NCBI GenBank assembly: GCA_021792755.1
Contig: JAJYUA010000006.1
Span: 1-64,000, forward strand
Direction of reading: 5' to 3'
DNA length: 64,000 nt
Source of the DNA: Pseudomonadota bacterium
GTDB lineage: Bacteria; Pseudomonadota; Gammaproteobacteria; Steroidobacterales; Steroidobacteraceae
Shown piece after piece: positions 16,791 through 29,241 of this stretch. Within the stretch, counting starts at the first letter, position 1. The number at the start of each line of letters is the position of its first letter. The position numbers and the translations under genes are program-made. Under the pieces are notes generated by a model. It made no database searches, was not told where the DNA came from, and worked only from the letters and a program-made list of their open reading frames with translations.

Positions 16791-17794
16791 ATGCAACGCG
16801 CGCGGCTGCGGCCCGATGCGGTCTGTTCCCAGCTGTCGCCTTGGCGGCGCTGCTGCCCGCGGTACCGGCAGCAGCCCGGGCGGCCGTGCCGGTGCGCACC
16901 GCGCCGGCGGAGCGCTCCCTGTGGCAGCCTCGGGTGCGCGCCATCGCCCGGGTGCGCAGCGTCAACCATGTCACCCTGAGCGCTCCCTTGAGCGGCAGGG
17001 TCTGGGAGCCGGGGCGCCCGGTGGGCGAGGTGGCCGCCGGGACGCTGCTCGCGCGCATCACGCCGCCCGGCTTGCAGGCGCGCCTGCAGGCGGCGCGCAC
17101 CCAGCTGCGCCTCGCGCAGCTCAACGTGCAGCGCGATCGCACGCTGTATCGCGACGGCGTGGTGTCACTGCAGGTGCTGCAAAGCAGCCGCGCGACGGAG
17201 AAGCAGATGCAGGCCCAGGCGCTGGCGCTTCAAGGGCAGCTGGCCAACCAGGCGATCCGCGCGCCTTTCGCCGGCATCGTGAGTTACCAGGTTCCCTCCG
17301 GAGCGGTGGTGAGCGCCGGTGCGCCCATCGTGACGCTCGACGGACGCGGCACGCCCTGGATCGAAGCACTGCTGTCCCCGATGAGCGCGATGCGCCTGAC
17401 CCGGTCAGAGCCGGTGCGGATCCGTTTCGCCGGCTGGTCGGGCACCGGGCGCCTGCGCAGCGTCGGCCACAGCGCACGGCAATCCGGACTGGTCGCCGTG
17501 TACGTGACGCCGCCGCCGCGCGCCCCGCTGCTGCCGGGTGAGTGGGTGCACCTGCGTTTCGCCGAGCGGCCCGTTGCGGCCTTTGCAGTGCCGCTGCCGG
17601 CGGTGGTGATGCAGGGCGCGGATGCGATGGTGTTCCGCGACCGGGCCGGGCGTGCCCGGGGCGTGCCGGTCACGGTGCTCGGCACACGCGCAATGCGCGC
17701 CTGGGTGAAGGGGGCGCTGCGGCCCGGAGAGCCGCTGGTGATACGCGGCGCCGGGCGACTCGTCGATGGCACACCGCTCACCCTGAAGCCATGA
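16787..17794 (+). CDS. RND efflux periplasmic adaptor (membrane fusion protein)
   Basis: A 335-residue adaptor with an N-terminal signal sequence, a lipoyl-type first half (LSAPLSGRVWEPGRPVGEVA, then AGTLLARI), a short alpha-hairpin (RLQAARTQLRLAQLNVQRDR), the second lipoyl half (AIRAPFAGIVSYQVPSGAVV) and a beta-barrel region (EALLSPMSAMRLTRSEPVRI). It bridges the RND pump and the outer-membrane channel. It starts and ends with 4-base ATGA overlaps with both neighbours. The hairpin is shorter than in AcrA-type adaptors. Confidence 0.88.
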   Translation: MNATRAAAARCGLFPAVALAALLPAVPAAARAAVPVRTAPAERSLWQPRVRAIARVRSVNHVTLSAPLSGRVWEPGRPVGEVAAGTLLARITPPGLQARLQAARTQLRLAQLNVQRDRTLYRDGVVSLQVLQSSRATEKQMQAQALALQGQLANQAIRAPFAGIVSYQVPSGAVVSAGAPIVTLDGRGTPWIEALLSPMSAMRLTRSEPVRIRFAGWSGTGRLRSVGHSARQSGLVAVYVTPPPRAPLLPGEWVHLRFAERPVAAFAVPLPAVVMQGADAMVFRDRAGRARGVPVTVLGTRAMRAWVKGALRPGEPLVIRGAGRLVDGTPLTLKP

Positions 17795-20700
17795 TCCGCC
17801 GCTACCTGCGATTCCAGTGGGAGAATCGCTACACGGTGGCGCTTCTCGCCGCGGTGCTGCTGCTGTCGGGCTGGGTCGCGTTCGAGCGGCTGCCGCAGAG
17901 CATTTTCCCGTCGGTGAATTTCCCCAAGGTCTCGGTCATCGTGCACACCGATGACCTGCCGGTGAAGTACATGCTGCTCGCGGTCACCGAGCCGATGGAG
18001 CAGGCCGCCAAGGGCGAGCCCGGAGTCACCCTGGTGCGCTCGCAGTCGGGCGTCGGACTGACCAAGCTGCACGTCTATTTCAGCTCCAAGACCAACCCCG
18101 AGACCGCCTATCTGCTGCTGCAGGCGCGGCTCGCGCACATTCCGCTGCCCCTCGGGGCGACGATCAGCGTGCGCCTGATGAGGCCCAACATCTATCCGCT
18201 CGCCGAATACGCCCTGGTCTCCAACACCGTGGGCAGCGCGGCGATGAAGCCCGTATTCGCCTTCACGCTGCGTCCGGCGATTCTCGGGGTTCGGGGCGTC
18301 TACCAGGCCGCGGACACCGGGCGGGGCTGGCCGGAAGTGCACGTGAAGCTCAGCCCCCGGCGGCTCGCCGAATATCACCTGAGCGGCGCGCAAGTCGTGG
18401 CGGCGCTGCGCGCCTACCAGGGGCCGTTTTTCTCCGGCATGTTGCACGCCTTTCACCAGCAGTTCATCGTGGCGACGACGCCCCGGCCGATCAATCCGGC
18501 GGCTTTGGCCCGGCTGCCGCTGCCGCTTGGCCCGATGAGCGCACACGGCTCGCGCACCACCCTCGCCCTCGGCGCGCTCGGCTCGGTGCGCATGGGCTCA
18601 CCGCCGCTCATCCGCGCAGCCTCGGTCGTCGGCTACCGCCACGCCTTGATCATCGACATCGCTCCGCAGCAGGGGGCGAACCAGGTGAGGGTGGCGGCAC
18701 GCCTGCGTGCGAAGCTGCGCGCCCTGGGCGCGCATCTGCCAGCGCACGTGCACCTGGTGCGCATCTACGACCTGAGCCGCCTCATCCGCTCGAGCCTCAC
18801 CGACGTCTGGACCGCCCTCGGGCTCGGCAGCCTCATCGCATTCCTGGTCGTGTACCTGTTCCTCGGGCGCGGCGACGGCGCCATGGCCACCGTGGTCGTG
18901 GTGCCTTTGTCGGTCGCCGCCACGATGCTCGTGCTCGACACGCTCGGCATGGGAATCAACATCATGACTTTGGGCGGCATCACCGCCGCCATCGGAGCGC
19001 TGATCGATCACGCCATCGTGATCGTCGAGCGCGGAGTGCACGGACTGGAGGGCGGCACTGCGCAACGGCGTGAGGCCGCGCTTCAGAAGATCGCCGACAT
19101 CCTGCCGATGATGACCCTGGCGACGCTCACCTCCTGCGTCATTTTCCTACCGCTCATCTTTCTTTCCGGGACCGTCGGGCTGCTGTTTCGCGGCATGGCC
19201 GCGGCGGTGGTCATCGCACTGGTCACCTCGCAGCTCATCGCGATCGTGATCACGCCCGCGTTCGCGATGTGGGTCGCGCAGCGGCAGCGGCCCGTGCACC
19301 GGCTCCCCGGGGAGCGCTGGGTGCGCCACGCTTACGGGCGGGCGCTGCTGCGCGGCATGCGCAAGCCCTGGCTCGCCGCGCCCATCGCCTTCGGCCTGCT
19401 CACCGTGGCGGCGATCGGCGCCTGGGAGCTGCCGACGGCGTTTCTGCCTCATTGGGATGAGGGCATTTTCGTCGTGCCGTTTCGCACGCCGGACGGCACG
19501 GGGGTGCACGAAACGCTGCAGGTGGGGCGGGATCTGATGCGCATTGCGCTCAGGAACCCCAATGTCGCGCGCGCCTCGCTGGTGGTGGGGCGCGGGTTCG
19601 GCAACCCGTACGCCACGCCCAACAAGGGCGGCATCACGATCCTGCTGAAGCGGCATCGGCCCGACAGCGCCCGGCAGGTGATGCGCGAGCTGCGCCAGCG
19701 CTTCCGCGCCGCGGTGCCGGACCTGACCACTCTCGAGACCATGCAGGTGATGATCAATCGCCTGGGGAACATGTCCGGATCGCATGCGCCGCTGGTCGTC
19801 GAGCTGTTCGGCAACAGCTCGATCGAGTTGCACGATGCCGGAGAGCGGCTGCTCGGGGTGTTGCGCGCGAGCCATGATTTCCACTCCGTGGTGTTCAAGT
19901 CCCCCTCCGCCGGACCGGAGGTGCAGGTCACGCCGAACAGCCTGTCCGCCCTGCAGGGGCTCACGCCCGCGCGCCTCGCCCATCAACTCCTCACGCGCCA
20001 CTGGGGCAGGCGGGCCGGAATTCTCCTGCGCGGCGAGCAGATCGTGCCCATCCGCGTGGAGGAAGCCGCTTCCGGGCAGCGCACGCCGGTGGACTACGCC
20101 GATACGCGCATACGGCTGCCGGACGGGCGCCTGGCCCCGCTGTCGCAGGTGGCGCATGTTCGCCTGCAGGGCGTCGTGCCGTACGTCACGCATCAGAACC
20201 TCGTGCCCTACGCCACCATCAAGCTGAACCCCGTGCACGGGGAGGGATTGTCCGTGGCGGCGCGGCGCGCCGATCGATTGATCGCCAAAGCGGGCCTGCC
20301 GCCGGGGGTGACGAGCCAGATCGGCGGCTACTACCGCGAGCAGCAGAAGAGCTTCAGCCAGATGCTGGTCATCCTCGGGGCGGCGCTCCTCATTCTGCTG
20401 GTGCTGCTCGGGTATCAGTTCGGCAGCCAGAAAGCGGCGATCGTCGCCATTGCCTGCATCGCGCTCACGGCGGCCGGGACCCTCGTTGCGCTGCTCGCCG
20501 CCGGCACGGACCTCGACAGCACGGCGTTTCTCGGCATGCTGCTGGTGTTTGCGATCGCGGTGAACAACGTGATCCTCATCTTCTCTCGCGCTCATCAGCT
20601 CGACCGCGCCGCCCCCAGGCCCGCGAGCGTGGCGCTCGCGGCGCACCAGCGGCTGCGTCCGATTCTCATGACGATGCTGGCGGACGTGCTCGGGTTCCTG

Positions 20701-20853
20701 CCGCTCGCGGTCGGCATCGGACGCGGCACCGACTTGCTGCGGCCGCTCGCGATCGCCGTCATGGGGGGGCTCGCCATCGGGACCGTGATGACATTGTGGC
20801 TGGCGCCGGTGCTCTACGCGGCGTGGTGGCGCCCGGCCGGCGCGGCTTCATGA
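17791..20853 (+). CDS. RND-family efflux transporter permease
   Basis: The frame is open earlier, but ATG 17791 overlaps the adaptor stop and gives the usual short N-terminus before the first membrane helix (VALLAAVLLLSGWVAF). The 1020-residue product has the full RND layout: TM1, a periplasmic domain, TM2-6, a second periplasmic domain and TM7-12. In the helix that holds the AcrB proton-relay pair D407/D408 it reads GALIDHAIVIVE, so one Asp is replaced by His, and where AcrB has K940 it reads AVNNVILIF. Both changes occur in non-AcrB branches. The substrate is not evident. The pump differs from the CusA system at 60-63 kb and lacks its Met motifs. Confidence 0.9.
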   Translation: MIRRYLRFQWENRYTVALLAAVLLLSGWVAFERLPQSIFPSVNFPKVSVIVHTDDLPVKYMLLAVTEPMEQAAKGEPGVTLVRSQSGVGLTKLHVYFSSKTNPETAYLLLQARLAHIPLPLGATISVRLMRPNIYPLAEYALVSNTVGSAAMKPVFAFTLRPAILGVRGVYQAADTGRGWPEVHVKLSPRRLAEYHLSGAQVVAALRAYQGPFFSGMLHAFHQQFIVATTPRPINPAALARLPLPLGPMSAHGSRTTLALGALGSVRMGSPPLIRAASVVGYRHALIIDIAPQQGANQVRVAARLRAKLRALGAHLPAHVHLVRIYDLSRLIRSSLTDVWTALGLGSLIAFLVVYLFLGRGDGAMATVVVVPLSVAATMLVLDTLGMGINIMTLGGITAAIGALIDHAIVIVERGVHGLEGGTAQRREAALQKIADILPMMTLATLTSCVIFLPLIFLSGTVGLLFRGMAAAVVIALVTSQLIAIVITPAFAMWVAQRQRPVHRLPGERWVRHAYGRALLRGMRKPWLAAPIAFGLLTVAAIGAWELPTAFLPHWDEGIFVVPFRTPDGTGVHETLQVGRDLMRIALRNPNVARASLVVGRGFGNPYATPNKGGITILLKRHRPDSARQVMRELRQRFRAAVPDLTTLETMQVMINRLGNMSGSHAPLVVELFGNSSIELHDAGERLLGVLRASHDFHSVVFKSPSAGPEVQVTPNSLSALQGLTPARLAHQLLTRHWGRRAGILLRGEQIVPIRVEEAASGQRTPVDYADTRIRLPDGRLAPLSQVAHVRLQGVVPYVTHQNLVPYATIKLNPVHGEGLSVAARRADRLIAKAGLPPGVTSQIGGYYREQQKSFSQMLVILGAALLILLVLLGYQFGSQKAAIVAIACIALTAAGTLVALLAAGTDLDSTAFLGMLLVFAIAVNNVILIFSRAHQLDRAAPRPASVALAAHQRLRPILMTMLADVLGFLPLAVGIGRGTDLLRPLAIAVMGGLAIGTVMTLWLAPVLYAAWWRPAGAAS

Positions 20854-20861
20854 TCGGCTAG

Positions 20862-21005
20862 GGCGGCTTCCATGCCGTGCGGCTGCTCCAGGCGATGAGC
20901 GTCGATCCGGTGCGCGGCATCGCGCGCATCCCATTCGTGCACTGCACGACGGCCGCCGAAGTCGAGGCTCTGATCGAGGCGCTCGAGGCATCGCTGGCGG
21001 GCTGA
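20862..21005 (+). pseudogene. C-terminal remnant of a class V aminotransferase / cysteine desulfurase-like protein
   Basis: Directly after the RND stop, 47 codons read GGFHAVRLLQAMSVDP, then VRGIARIPFVHCTTAAEVEA, then LIEALEASLAG and a stop. The segment RIPFVHCTTAAEVEALIEAL matches the last strand and helix of the cysteine desulfurase-like aminotransferase family (R-x-x-x-VHYNT-x-EEV pattern). There is no upstream catalytic part, and an in-frame TAG precedes it. It looks like the end of a gene whose body was replaced when the efflux operon was inserted or rearranged. The assignment rests on pattern recall, not on a search. Confidence 0.5.
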
Positions 21006-21044
21006 GCCGGGGCGCGGCGGGCGCGGCCCGCACTCGATTTCGCC

Positions 21045-23098
21045 TCAGGAGCATGACAGCACGGCGATGGCGCGTGCGCCGAGCCGATAGCAGGCCCCCT
21101 CGATCGGCTGCGCGCAGGGCGGCTCGGGGAAATCCTCGGGGCTCGCCAGGCCGGTATCGAGGACGCGCCGCCAGGCGCCCGGCCGCGGCACCTGCACCGC
21201 GAAGGTCTCCTCGCGCTCGGAGCCGTTGATCATGACGTACAGATCCCCATCGCGTTGCGAGCGGCCGTCGAGGTAGACAGCCAGGGTCTGCGACCCCGGC
21301 CCCATGTCGACGGCCGGCCCGGTGCCGAACCAGCGCACCTCATCGCGCCAGAAGCGGCTGCGTCCGAGGGAGGGGTGCGAGCGCCGGAACCGGATCATGC
21401 AGCGGAAGAACCGGAAGATCTCCGCGTTGCGCTCGAGAAGAGTCCAGTCGAGCCAGCTCGTGGCGTTGTCCTGATTATAGGGATTGTTGTTGCCGCCCTG
21501 GGTCTGCAGGAACTCATCGCCCGCGCGCAGCATCGGCGTGCCGTTGGCGAGAAACAGCAGCGCGCAGAAGTTCTTCGCCTGCCGATACCGCAGCCGCCGC
21601 ACCTCGGGCGGCGCGCCGGCATCTCCCTCCCACCCGCAGTTCGAGCTGAAGTTCTCGTCAGCCCCGTCCGTGTTGCCGTGGCCGTTGGCCTCATTGTGCT
21701 TGCCGTCGTAGGCGAGCAGGTCGTACAGCGTGAATCCGTCGTGCGAGGCGACATAGTTGACGCTTTGATAGGCGTGAAAGGCGCTCTCCCGATCATCGGG
21801 AAACAGATCGTCGCTGCCGTAGAGACGCTGCATGAGCGAGCCCACCATGGCGCTGTCGCCGCGCACGAACCGGCGCACGTCGTCGCGAAAGCGGCCGTTC
21901 CATTGCAGCCAGCGGGCCCCGGGAAAACCGCGACCCAGTTGATAGACTCCGGCCGCGTCCCAGGGCTCGGCGATCAGCCGCACGGCGGCGATGTCGGGAT
22001 CGGAGAGAATATCGCCGAAAATGGGCGGATCTGCCGTGTTGAGCGAGCCGTCCGCGGCGCGTGCGAAAACCGAGGCGAGATCGAAGCGGAAACCGTCCAC
22101 GTGCATCTCGCGCACCCAGTAGCGCAGGCTGTCGACGATCAATTTGCGCACGTACCGGTTGGCGCAATGCAGGGTATTGCCCGTGCCGGAGAAATCCTCG
22201 TACATCCTGTCGCCGCGTCCGGTAAGGATGTAGTACGTGCTGTTGTCGATGCCTTTGTAGCTGTAGATCGGGCCGCGCTCATCGCTTTCGGCGGTATGGT
22301 TGTAGACGACGTCGAGTATGACTTCCATGTCCGCGGCGTGCAGCGCCTTGACCATCTGCCGAAACTCATCGTGCTGGCCGCACTCCTGCGGGCGGCATCC
22401 GTAGCCGTGATGCGGGGCGAAGAAGCTCATCGGCATGTACCCCCAGTAATTGCCCTCCTGCGGGTCGAATTGGAAGATCGGCATCAGCTCGACGGCGGTG
22501 ACGCCGAGGGCCTGCAAGTAGGGAATCTTATCGATGAGTCCGCCGTAGGTGCCGCGCCTGTGCGGATCGACTGCGGAGCTCGGGTGGCGGGTGAAGCCGC
22601 GCACGTGCAGCTCGTAGATCACGGTGTCCGACTGGTGGCGCGGCCTGCGATCGTCCTGCCAGTCGAATGCGCCTTTCTCACCCGTGAGCGCTCCGAGCGG
22701 CGCCTTGCCGGCGTTCGAGCCCGGCCGGCAGGCCGCTGCGCGCTCGAAGCCGGGTGGGAAGAAGACCGCGCGAGCATATGGATCGAGGAGGATCTTGTCA
22801 GGGCAGAACTGGTGCCGGGCGAAGCCGCCGTCGGACTTCGGTCCTGTTACCGAGTAGGCGTAATAGAGCGCCCCTCGGGCGAGGCCCGCCGGGATCCGAC
22901 AGTGCCAGATCCGCCCGGTTTTGTTGCGCAGGTAGTCCATGGCGTGGCTCGCGAGCGGCTTGGCGAACTCCCCGGCGCCGTAAAGGAGCAGGGTGACCGC
23001 CTCGGCATGCTTCGAGTACAGGGCGAAATTCCAGGCCTGTGCGTGCTCGCACCAGGTGGCGCCGAGGGGCAGCGCCGTTCCCTCCACCTCGGACCAAT

Positions 23099-23102
<4 letters not shown>
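21045..23102 (-). CDS. glgX: glycogen debranching enzyme GlgX
   Basis: A 685-residue GH13 isoamylase-type enzyme that hydrolyses the alpha-1,6 branches left on glycogen limit dextrins. It has an N-terminal CBM48-like domain (residues about 8-120), then the barrel with the four conserved regions: DVVYNH (264-269), DGFRFDLAS with nucleophile D341, LIAEPWD with acid/base E379, and VASHDGF with H454/D455. The motif AEPWD and the length fit GlgX. It starts at GTG 23102, sharing GTGA with the stop of glycogen phosphorylase, so both are translated from one message and act on the same polymer. Confidence 0.94.
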
Positions 23103-25591
<2,489 letters not shown>

Positions 25592-25629
25592 GGGCACCTT
25601 CCGCGCCTCGGCCCGGCGCGCCGCTGCCG

Positions 25630-26280
25630 CTAGGGCAGCGACGCCAGGTAATCGGCGATGGCCTGCATTTCCGGCCTGTGCAGCGTCTGCGCGACGCCGT
25701 GCATGATCGCGACCTTGCGCATGTTGCTGCGGAAAGAAGCGAGCTGCTTCATGATGTACTCGGCGTGCTGGCCGGCGAGGCGCGGGTAGGACTTGCTGCC
25801 AAGCCCCTGCGGTCCGTGGCAGGCCGCGCACGCCGGCACGCCCTGGGAGGGAATGCCGTGATGGAAGATCTCGTTGCCCTTGGCGACGAGGGCGGCCGGA
25901 TGCGGCTTTCCGGGGCCGGTCTTCTGGCGCGAGAAATATTTCGCCAGCGCGACGATGGTCGCATTCGACAGGCCGCTCGCCATGCCCCACATGTAGGCGA
26001 CCGCGTACGGATCGCCGCGGGTGTGGTCGCGGAACTCCTTCAGCTGCTGCTCGAGGTACCAAGCGTGCTGGCCGGCGAGCCGCGGGAACATGGAGTTCTT
26101 GCTGTTGCCGTCGACCCCGTGGCAGGTGCCGCACACGCCGATGGCCAGATCTCTCGCCTGCGACGCGGGCGTGTACGTGCCCTCCTGCGCCGCCACCGGA
26201 GCAGCCGCCGCCGCGAGCGCCGCCGCCGAGGCGAGCAGCAGGGCACGGCGCAACCAGACCTTCAGATCATCGACTCGCAT
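25630..26280 (-). CDS. diheme cytochrome c4
   Basis: From ATG 26280 (AGGTGG upstream) the product has 216 residues: a signal peptide (LLLASAAALAAAAAPVAAQ) and two similar cytochrome c domains. Heme sites are C50-GT-CH54 and C151-AA-CH155, each followed by the c4 motif PRLAGQHA, with likely distal methionines M100 (YMWGMASGLS) and M193 (AIMHGVA). C4 cytochromes are periplasmic or membrane-attached two-electron carriers that pass electrons to terminal oxidases. The gene begins 8 bases after the stop of the cytochrome-porin gene, so the two are almost certainly co-expressed and are likely redox partners. Confidence 0.93.
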   Translation of the reverse strand: MRVDDLKVWLRRALLLASAAALAAAAAPVAAQEGTYTPASQARDLAIGVCGTCHGVDGNSKNSMFPRLAGQHAWYLEQQLKEFRDHTRGDPYAVAYMWGMASGLSNATIVALAKYFSRQKTGPGKPHPAALVAKGNEIFHHGIPSQGVPACAACHGPQGLGSKSYPRLAGQHAEYIMKQLASFRSNMRKVAIMHGVAQTLHRPEMQAIADYLASLP

Positions 26281-26288
26281 GGTCCACC

Positions 26289-27671
26289 TCAGAATGCAAA
26301 CCACAGCATGATGTTGAACACGTCATTGTCGGAGGCATTGCGGCCGAACCCGTCATAGTTGTTGCCGGCTCCGTTGAACTTGTTGTAAGCGGTGTACTGG
26401 GCGACGAGCTTGACGTTGTACCAGGGGACGTAATCGAGCTGGGCGATGAGCCCGTTGGTGTCCGGGGAGCCGTTGGCGCTCGTGACCACGCCGCAGTAGG
26501 ACTGATCGACTGCGGGAGCGCAGGTGGTGGCAGGATACTCCCCCCTGTCCGTGCTGCCCGTGGTGTCGAACCAGCCGAGCTGTGCGCCGTACTTGCGCCG
26601 GTAGTAGTAGCTGCCGGTGAGCTTGGTCACCGTCAGATCGTCGCTCGGGTTGCTGGCGATGGCGGGGTAGCTCGCGCCCCAGTGTATGGACTCGTGGATG
26701 CGGCTGCCGAGCAGGGTGAAGATGTTGCGCTCGCCGATGTACTGGTACTGGAAGTCCTCGCCGATGTCGAGGTAGGTGTTTTGGCGCCCCTCGAGCGGCG
26801 TACCGGCGCCGGGGAATATCTTGAAGTCCTCCCCGACGGTGCCGACTTCGAGGGAGTTCGCGCTCCAGTCGTACTCGTACGCCACGCGCCAGTACGGCGA
26901 GAGGCCATGAAGCACGTTGCCGTTGTTTGAATCGATCAGGCCATCGGTCCTCGTCGGACCGAGCGGCGCATAGTGGTAGCCGCCGAACTCCACATACAGC
27001 GACTGGTCGAGGAAGCCGTATACGGTGAGGCCGGCGACGTTCTGCGCCTGCTGCTCATCGAGCTGCACGTCCGCCACCGGCGCCACCGACGCATTGGCGT
27101 GCTCAAACGGAAAGCCCCAGGCCGGCGTGTCGTTCCACAGATCCTGTACGGTCGGATTGTTGTTGAGATCCACCCCATAGGTCAGGGTGTTCTTCCCCGG
27201 CAGGACGACGAGCCTGGCGAAGCGCACGTCCGTGTTGTCCATGTTGAAGTCGTTCTGAAAGCTCGTGTAGGTGATCTGGGCGAGCGTGCCGAGATGCGGG
27301 GCGATCTTGCCGGCGTAGAACAGGCTCAGCTGGCGCGGGAATTCGCTCGTGCCGGCCTGCGTGGTGCCGTTTTGTATCGGCACGCGCTTGTCGAGCTGGC
27401 TGTAGTTGATCTGCACCATGGCCGAGAGGTCCGGGATCTTCGAGAGCGACATCAGCTGCTGGCGGGCGCTGCTCACGGCCCGTACCTGACGCAGGTTGTC
27501 GAGCACGTAGCCGTTCGCCTTGAACTGGCGCCCGAAGGGCGTGAGCTCCGGAAAGACCGTGTGGCAGGCCGCGCAGGCCATGCCGGTCTGGCGCGCGAAG
27601 CTCGGCACCGCCTGCGCGAGGGGCGCAAGCAGCAGGCCGGCCAGCGCCGCGATGGCGGGCGCATATCTCAT
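26289..27671 (-). CDS. outer-membrane monoheme cytochrome-porin fusion, Cyc2-like
   Basis: The 460-residue protein has a signal peptide (AIAALAGLLLAPLAQA) and, about twelve residues into the mature chain, one heme site C33-AA-CH37 in the context SFARQTGMACAACHTVFPEL, then TPFGRQFKANGY. The remaining 400 residues are alternating polar/aromatic beta-strand sequence typical of a porin barrel and end in MLWFAF with a terminal Phe, as outer-membrane proteins do. An N-terminal CxxCH fused to a barrel is the architecture of Cyc2, the iron oxidase of Acidithiobacillus and neutrophilic iron oxidisers. The next gene is a diheme c4 cytochrome, the same type as Cyc1, which follows cyc2 in Acidithiobacillus. 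Whether it oxidises iron is an inference; related fusions of unknown role also exist. Confidence 0.75.
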   Translation of the reverse strand: MRYAPAIAALAGLLLAPLAQAVPSFARQTGMACAACHTVFPELTPFGRQFKANGYVLDNLRQVRAVSSARQQLMSLSKIPDLSAMVQINYSQLDKRVPIQNGTTQAGTSEFPRQLSLFYAGKIAPHLGTLAQITYTSFQNDFNMDNTDVRFARLVVLPGKNTLTYGVDLNNNPTVQDLWNDTPAWGFPFEHANASVAPVADVQLDEQQAQNVAGLTVYGFLDQSLYVEFGGYHYAPLGPTRTDGLIDSNNGNVLHGLSPYWRVAYEYDWSANSLEVGTVGEDFKIFPGAGTPLEGRQNTYLDIGEDFQYQYIGERNIFTLLGSRIHESIHWGASYPAIASNPSDDLTVTKLTGSYYYRRKYGAQLGWFDTTGSTDRGEYPATTCAPAVDQSYCGVVTSANGSPDTNGLIAQLDYVPWYNVKLVAQYTAYNKFNGAGNNYDGFGRNASDNDVFNIMLWFAF

Positions 27672-28203
27672 CGCGGATCGCCCGTCGGTTCCGCACCGGC
27701 ACCCGGCGCATGGCGCGATGCGGGGCCGGGATGGATTTCACGGGACATGGCTGGCGGCCTGCGCCCTTGTGCTGCTCGAGGGTGAGGGAGAATCAGGCGC
27801 GGGCGCCTTTGCCGCCCTCGGCGGCGAGGCCGGATCCCGCTCGGCGCCGCCTTCCCGCCCCCGAGGGCGCCGGGAGGGAACGCGATGGCCCCGTGGCGGA
27901 TGCTCCGCAAGCGTGCTGTGAGTCCTCATGACTTTGGCGCCGCGACGAATTGTGCAAGGAGTTCGCCCGGATTCTAGAGATCGGGGCGGCAGATGCAAGT
28001 CCGATGCAGCTGTTGATGTCCCGCCTGTCGAGCCGGCTCAAAGGGGCCTCGCCAAGCCTCTGCAAGCCGACAGCGCCGGCCGAGGGCGGGCGGTGCGTAG
28101 AGTACGTATCGCATCGCATTGCATTGCCGAACGACGGGTAGGATACTGGCTGCGCGTGAAAACCCGATACGGGCAGCCGCCTGTCTGCGCGGGCGCAGTT
28201 CCC
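27672..28203. other. divergent promoter region between cytochrome-porin and barrel genes
   Basis: About 530 bases separate two divergent starts, so promoters for both are expected. Frames crossing it, including an in-frame extension of the barrel gene back to 27928, have no motif content. No operator-like repeat was found. Confidence 0.45.
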
Positions 28204-29229
28204 ATGGCGGTCGTAGACGTGTCCACTTCGTTCGCCGCGGCCGCATTGCCTCGTACGCTCGCCGTTGTGGTTGTGCTGCTGCTGCGAGCGCTGGCAACCG
28301 GCACCGATGCGCAGATCTCATCGGCGCAGGCTGCACTGATCCGCACTGGAATCGGGGCGCGTGTGGAGGCGCTGACGATTCTGGGAGGCGACTTCGGGCT
28401 CTCCGACGGCAGTTTCCACTCCAGCGACTTGCAGGGACGCGGACCGGCCGCAGATGTGGATACGGGTGTGACCAAGTTCGGCGGCGATGGCGACGTGGGG
28501 AATCCTCAGCCGCTCGGTGACGAGAGCATCGGCTGGCAGCCTCGAGTGCAAGGCAATGTGGGCTATCTCGAGTCCACGTACCATCTGCGGGAACCGCTTT
28601 TGGCCGGCGACACCAGCGAGATCAGGACCTTCGCCGTGGAACTCGGCGGCGGCGCACGCTTGTGGACGACCCGGAGCCTCAGCTTTGCGCCCACGGTGAT
28701 GCTGCTGTACGGCCATACGGAAGAGACCTACCTGGTGCGAAGCGCGTTCAGCCGCAAGAATCTCTCGCAGCTGCGGCGGCTCGGATTGGCCGGCTGGAGC
28801 GTCCAGACCTGGTCGCTCAGGCCCGCGCTGAACGTGCAATACCGCGTCGCCGTGGATCGTGCGTTCATCACGTTCTCTTCCGATGCCGCTGGCTTTTTCA
28901 CTCAAGGGTTTGCACGGTCGAATACGCATCTGAGCGTAGGAGGCGACTCTGGTTTCGTGACGAACAAGATCGACGTGGATATTCCGCTCGGCATCCGGTT
29001 CCAGGGCCATGAGCTGCGAAGCGGCGGCTACCTGAGCCGGACGGACTTGTTCGGCGACCTGAGGACGGGGCTCGAGGTCGAGCACCTGAACGAGCTGCAC
29101 GGACGGCTGGTGTTGGATTTCCTGAACCAGCTCGCAGGGGTGCAGTGGCTCGGCTTGGGGGCCTCTTACATCTGGGGAACCAACATCAGCGGGTGGACGG
29201 TGGGGGCCGACGTCGCATTTCATTTCTAG
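28204..29229 (+). CDS. predicted outer-membrane beta-barrel protein
   Basis: ATG 28204 gives a 341-residue product with a signal peptide (RTLAVVVVLLLRALATGTDA). The rest is beta-strand-like sequence with aromatic girdles (SFAPTVMLLYGHTEETYLV, VQWLGLGASYIWGTNISGW) and it ends VGADVAFHF with a C-terminal Phe, the usual outer-membrane insertion signal. Length and the closing repeats recall the solitary autotransporter-type barrel family (PF11557), but this is a recall-based suggestion. It is divergent from the cytochrome-porin gene and converges with the DUF1499 gene 12 bases away. Confidence 0.7.
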   Translation: MAVVDVSTSFAAAALPRTLAVVVVLLLRALATGTDAQISSAQAALIRTGIGARVEALTILGGDFGLSDGSFHSSDLQGRGPAADVDTGVTKFGGDGDVGNPQPLGDESIGWQPRVQGNVGYLESTYHLREPLLAGDTSEIRTFAVELGGGARLWTTRSLSFAPTVMLLYGHTEETYLVRSAFSRKNLSQLRRLGLAGWSVQTWSLRPALNVQYRVAVDRAFITFSSDAAGFFTQGFARSNTHLSVGGDSGFVTNKIDVDIPLGIRFQGHELRSGGYLSRTDLFGDLRTGLEVEHLNELHGRLVLDFLNQLAGVQWLGLGASYIWGTNISGWTVGADVAFHF

Positions 29230-29241
29230 CGTCGCCGGCGC

